A DNA stretch of 64,000 nucleotides from positions 4,359-68,358 of the forward strand of contig JAEWVC010000055.1 of NCBI GenBank assembly GCA_023459275.1, in the 5' to 3' direction. Origin of the DNA: Bacillota bacterium. Its GTDB lineage: Bacteria; Bacillota; Clostridia; Christensenellales; Aristaeellaceae. Within the stretch, counting starts at the first letter, position 1; each line of letters begins with the position of its first letter. A program made the position numbers and the translations under genes. Below are positions 61,264-64,000 of this stretch, piece by piece. The notes beneath the pieces are model-generated. The model was not told the DNA's origin. It searched no databases and saw nothing but the letters and a program-made list of their open reading frames with translations.

Positions 61264-61894
61264 AGCAATTCAGGATGGCATTCGCATTGGAATAGACAGC
61301 GCCGGTTATCCGAGCTATTATCCGTCCTGCCGCATTTGCGGAACACCAATCTATACATGGTCCTACCAAAGTGGCACACAATATGCATGCCCATCCTGCC
61401 GCAAGGAGGCTGTAGCGCAGGAGTCTGAGAAAAAAACGCAAGGTACCGTTGACAAGAAAGAACGGAAACTGGAAACTGCCGTCAAGCGTATTTCCAAGGT
61501 GACCGACATCAAGCCGTATGATCGTGCAATCCAACTGGTAAAAAACCGGCTGAACAAAAGCGGCTGGTTTCAGAGTACAGAGGAAATCATGGTGGCGCTT
61601 GAGCTAATACGCCAAGGGGTAAAAACCCATCACCAGGTTAAGGTGTACGAGTATTCGGTTGACTTCATCCTTACCGAATTGAAGGTGGCGCTGGAGATTG
61701 ACGGCCCTATCTATCACGGAAAGGATAAACGCGGCTATCAGGAAATCCGCGATGACGCAATTACACGTAAGTTGGGAGAAGGCTGGCAGGTCATCCGAAT
61801 CCCCACAGTGAACATCAACGAGAATATTACGCGATTGATGCCAGGCATCCACGCGGTTCTGACTCGAAGAAAAATGCGTCGGAGTTCACTATAG
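61250..61894 (+). CDS. Zinc-ribbon DUF559/Vsr-like endonuclease
   Basis: A 214-aa protein. The N-terminal zinc ribbon CRICGTP...CPSCRKE (about residues 27-50) is followed by a charged linker. The C-terminal nuclease-like domain is YEYSVDFILTELKVALEIDG, then RDDAITRKLGEGWQVIRIP, the D...E-x-D/K pattern and final strand of DUF559/Vsr-type PD-(D/E)xK enzymes. CGGAGGATG overlaps the region just before ATG 61250. It is an insertion-like cargo between the deletion scar and the packaging genes. Confidence 0.75.
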   Translation: MSRREAIQDGIRIGIDSAGYPSYYPSCRICGTPIYTWSYQSGTQYACPSCRKEAVAQESEKKTQGTVDKKERKLETAVKRISKVTDIKPYDRAIQLVKNRLNKSGWFQSTEEIMVALELIRQGVKTHHQVKVYEYSVDFILTELKVALEIDGPIYHGKDKRGYQEIRDDAITRKLGEGWQVIRIPTVNINENITRLMPGIHAVLTRRKMRRSSL

Positions 61895-61957
61895 TTCGCT
61901 ATACTTCGCTTGTATGTCGAAAAAATTTCTGGTACACTGATAATGAAAAAATCTACC

Positions 61958-61995
61958 GGAGCGCCCGCAGAGCAATCTGTAGGCGCTCTTTCCAT
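61958..61995 (+). terminator. Hairpin upstream of HNH gene
   Basis: GAGCGCC-CG-CAGA-GCAA-TCTG-TA-GGCGCTC followed by TTTCC. Terminator-like, ends the nuclease transcript before the HNH endonuclease. Confidence 0.6.
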
Positions 61996-62007
61996 ATGGA
62001 GGAATCT

Positions 62008-62361
62008 ATGCCCAGGAAGCCCCGACACCCCTGCGGCCACCCCGGCTGCCCAGCGCTCACCGACGGGCAATATTGCCTGACTCATCAGAGGGTTGTGTCC
62101 TCGCACTACAACCGGTACGGACGGACGACCGAAATGAAGCGCCAGTACAACGGCGCATGGTCGCATATCCGCAAGGCGTTCATTGCTGCTCATCCGCTGT
62201 GCGAGGCCTGCCAGCACGAGAGTCGGGTGACAGCAGCGGCGGAGGTCCATCACATTTTGCCTCTTTCCAAAGGCGGCACCCATGCCGAGGAAAACCTCAT
62301 TGCGCTGTGCAAGGAGTGCCATTCACGCATCACAGCGCGCGAGGGCGGGCGCTGGGGCTGA
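62008..62361 (+). CDS. HNH endonuclease (packaging-associated)
   Basis: A 117-aa phage HNH nuclease. An N-terminal cysteine/histidine group (CGHPGCPALTDGQYCLTH) is followed by the HNH core HHILPLSKGGTHAEENLIALCKECH with structural CxxC pairs (CEAC, CKEC). ATG 62008 has GGAGG 5 nt upstream. HNH proteins next to terminase subunits are needed for genome cutting in many HK97-like phages, and the terminase small subunit follows after 115 nt. Confidence 0.92.
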   Translation: MPRKPRHPCGHPGCPALTDGQYCLTHQRVVSSHYNRYGRTTEMKRQYNGAWSHIRKAFIAAHPLCEACQHESRVTAAAEVHHILPLSKGGTHAEENLIALCKECHSRITAREGGRWG

Positions 62362-62476
62362 AGGTAGGGGGATGTAAATCTCAAAACAACGTTCGGATCA
62401 TAGCGGGGCCGCCCCTTCGCGCAAATTTTCGCACATTCAAGTCAGGCATATGGCCTGCATTTCAGGAGTTGATGAT

Positions 62477-63022
62477 ATGGCAAACGGACACGGCGGCGCA
62501 CGCATTGGTGCCGGCCCAAAGAAAAAGCCCCTCACGGACAAAATTGCCGAGGGCAACCCCGGCAAGCGGAGGTTGACAGTACTGGATTTTACCGCAAACG
62601 CTGCCGACCTCGAAGGCCAGGCCATGCCTCAACCCCGCTCCTACCTTGCCGCCCAGCAAAAGAACGGCAAGGACCTCCTGGCGCTGGATATCTACGAATC
62701 CACATGGAAATGGCTTAACGAGCGGGGCTGTGCGAATCTTGTACCGGCCCAGATTTTGGAGCAGTACGCCATGGCAATTTCCCGCTGGATTCAGTGCGAG
62801 GAATGTATTACCGAGTTCGGCTTCCTGGCGAAGCATCCGACCACAGGCAACGCCATCCCCTCGCCCTATGTGGCAATGAGCCAGTCTTTCAGCAAGCAGG
62901 CCAACAACCTGTGGTACCAAATCTATCAGGTGGTCCGAGAGAACTGCTCTGTCGAGTTCAAGGGCGCGACACCCCATGATGACATGATGGAGCGCCTGCT
63001 CTCGGCGCGCCGTGGAGGATAA
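62477..63022 (+). CDS. Terminase small subunit, P27 family
   Basis: DNA-recognition subunit of the packaging terminase (181 aa). The N-terminus ARIGAGPKKKPLTDKIAEGNPGKR is the P27-family hallmark. A helical middle (LDIYESTWKWLNERGCANLV) and C-terminal LYSARRGG-type ending (RLLSARRGG) complete it. CAGGAG lies 8 nt before ATG 62477. The large subunit is expected beyond the ParB- and Mom-like genes. Confidence 0.92.
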   Translation: MANGHGGARIGAGPKKKPLTDKIAEGNPGKRRLTVLDFTANAADLEGQAMPQPRSYLAAQQKNGKDLLALDIYESTWKWLNERGCANLVPAQILEQYAMAISRWIQCEECITEFGFLAKHPTTGNAIPSPYVAMSQSFSKQANNLWYQIYQVVRENCSVEFKGATPHDDMMERLLSARRGG

Positions 63023-63025
63023 AGA

Positions 63026-63610
63026 ATGAACATTCAAACCTTGTCTTTGAAGGACATTCACCCATATGCCCGTAATCCGCGCAAGAACACAGATGCGGTG
63101 AAGGGCGTCGCCGCCAGCATCCGGGAGTTCGGTTTTTTGGTGCCGCTGGTAATCGACAGGAACCATGAGATCGTGGCTGGCCACACCCGGTACAAGGCCG
63201 CACAGTCCCTGGGCATGAAGGAAGTTCCTTGCGTGATTGCCGATGAGCTGACCGAAGATCAGATTCGGGCGTTCCGTCTGGCCGACAACAAGGTCGGTGA
63301 GATGGCGCAATGGGATATGGACCTGCTGCCGCTGGAGTTGCAGGGGATCATGCTGCCCATGGCCGACTTCGGCTTCCAGACCATTTCGGATGAGGACTTC
63401 TCCGCCAATTTCACCCTGGATGCCGGCGAAAAGAAACCATTTCAGCAAATCAGCATCACGGTCCACGACGAGCAGGCCCGCCTTATGCTGGCGGCGATCA
63501 AGTACGTGTATGACCAACAGGCCGTGACAGAAACCTTCGGCAATGAGAATCACAACGGCAACGGGCTGTACGAGGTGGTAAGAGAATGGGCCGCGCTAAA
63601 GAAATTGTGA
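63026..63610 (+). CDS. ParB-like nuclease-domain protein
   Basis: A 194-aa phage protein with a ParB/sulfiredoxin fold: LSLKDIHPYARNPRKNTDAV, SIREFGFLVPLVIDRNHEIVAGHTR and the helical RAFRLADNKVGEMAQWD. This is the phage version often fused to or encoded beside DNA methylases and terminases. It starts 3 nt after the terminase small subunit stop. Confidence 0.9.
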   Translation: MNIQTLSLKDIHPYARNPRKNTDAVKGVAASIREFGFLVPLVIDRNHEIVAGHTRYKAAQSLGMKEVPCVIADELTEDQIRAFRLADNKVGEMAQWDMDLLPLELQGIMLPMADFGFQTISDEDFSANFTLDAGEKKPFQQISITVHDEQARLMLAAIKYVYDQQAVTETFGNENHNGNGLYEVVREWAALKKL

Positions 63611-64000
63611 TGAAGGTGCTCCCTTCCGATATTGCTAACGCGTTCATCCGGACACACCATTACTCCGGCAAGGTGGTCAATAACAGCAAGCTCCATTTCG
63701 GCGTTTTCCTCGACGGGCAGCTACACGGCGTCATGAGCTATGGACCATCGCTGGACAAAAGCAAAATCATCGGCCTCGTGGAAGGCACCGGCTGGAACGA
63801 ATTCCTGGAGCTGAACCGCATGGCGTTTGATTCGGTGTTGCCCAGGAATTCCGAGAGCCGTGCCATCTCCATGAGCATCAAGCTCATAAAAAAGCACGCG
63901 CCGCAGGTCAAATGGATCATTTCGTTCGCCGATGCCTGCTCCTGCGGGGACGGTGCGATCTACCGCGCCAGCAATTTTGTCCTCACGGGCATCAAGGAGA
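63586..64000 (+). CDS. Mom-like DNA-modification protein (partial)
   Basis: N-terminal 138 codons of a protein resembling the Mu Mom family, GNAT-fold enzymes that modify adenines (methylcarbamoylation in Mu) to protect phage DNA. Stretches seen: FIRTHHYSGKVVNNSKLHFG, FLELNRMAFDSVLPRNSESR, and WIISFADACSCGDGAIYRAS. ATG 63586 has GAGGTGG 7 nt upstream; ATG 63610 overlaps the ParB stop and is the alternative. The gene continues beyond the window. Confidence 0.85.
   Translation, partial: MGRAKEIVMKVLPSDIANAFIRTHHYSGKVVNNSKLHFGVFLDGQLHGVMSYGPSLDKSKIIGLVEGTGWNEFLELNRMAFDSVLPRNSESRAISMSIKLIKKHAPQVKWIISFADACSCGDGAIYRASNFVLTGIKE

Overview
The window reads as a fairly GC-rich, endospore-forming member of the Clostridia. 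It carries spoIIID next to an mbl-type mreB, a YhcN/YlaJ sporulation lipoprotein, CotH, VanY-type peptidases, an Rrf2-nifS-nifU cluster and Firmicutes-type glutamate synthase genes. Most starts have strong AGGAGG-like ribosome sites, and TTG/GTG starts are frequent. All identifications come from reading the sequence; no database search was run.

Core chromosome, 1-35.6 kb. A BMP-type (nucleoside/purine) ABC uptake system and xpt lie on the minus strand; xpt has a promoter overlapped by PurBox-like CCGAAC sequences. Next come a secreted caspase-like protein and a minus-strand operon (DUF2975-like membrane protein, YozG-like HTH regulator, secreted protein) whose promoter carries two identical 19-bp palindromic operators. 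A CotH / DUF4956 / VTC-domain set follows, then a xylulokinase and a Ugp-like ABC transporter (two permeases and a binding protein, no ATPase). After these come a GNAT acetyltransferase, mbl, spoIIID, murG, the Rrf2-nifS-nifU operon with a predicted operator, an HflX with an N-terminal JAMM-like segment, two VanY-like carboxypeptidases, gltB and gltD. The gaps are unusually rich in perfect palindromes and dispersed repeats. The largest are a 265-bp run of seven hairpins at 27.0 kb and a tandem array of paired-hairpin repeats between gltB and gltD.

Transition, 35.6-40.5 kb. AT-rich genes (a lipoprotein and a dual-specificity phosphatase), a decayed propeller-like gene, a triple peptidoglycan-binding L,D-transpeptidase, and a tRNA-Ser(CGA) with its own promoter.

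Accessory island, 40.5-57.4 kb. Downstream of the tRNA the base composition drops. The island holds a secreted unknown, two zinc-ribbon membrane proteins (one with three Ltp-like repeats), an Abi/DRT-like reverse transcriptase, and a leftward three-gene set: SNF2 helicase, a 1046-aa N6-adenine methyltransferase, and a type III Res-like helicase/nuclease. A palindrome-rich 223-nt gap separates Res from the reverse transcriptase. A rightward XRE regulator + ImmA/IrrE protease pair diverges from the SNF2 gene. This is the best candidate for an incompletely described defence system.

Prophage remnant, 57.2-64 kb. A small zinc-ribbon gene, a possible structured RNA ending in an intrinsic terminator, an HTH protein, an SNF2 helicase interrupted by TAG at its Walker A motif, two conserved phage-type unknowns, a DNA polymerase fragment fused by deletion to a sigma-like (DUF1492-like) gene end, a DUF559-like nuclease, HNH endonuclease, terminase small subunit, ParB-like protein and a Mom-like modification enzyme running off the end.
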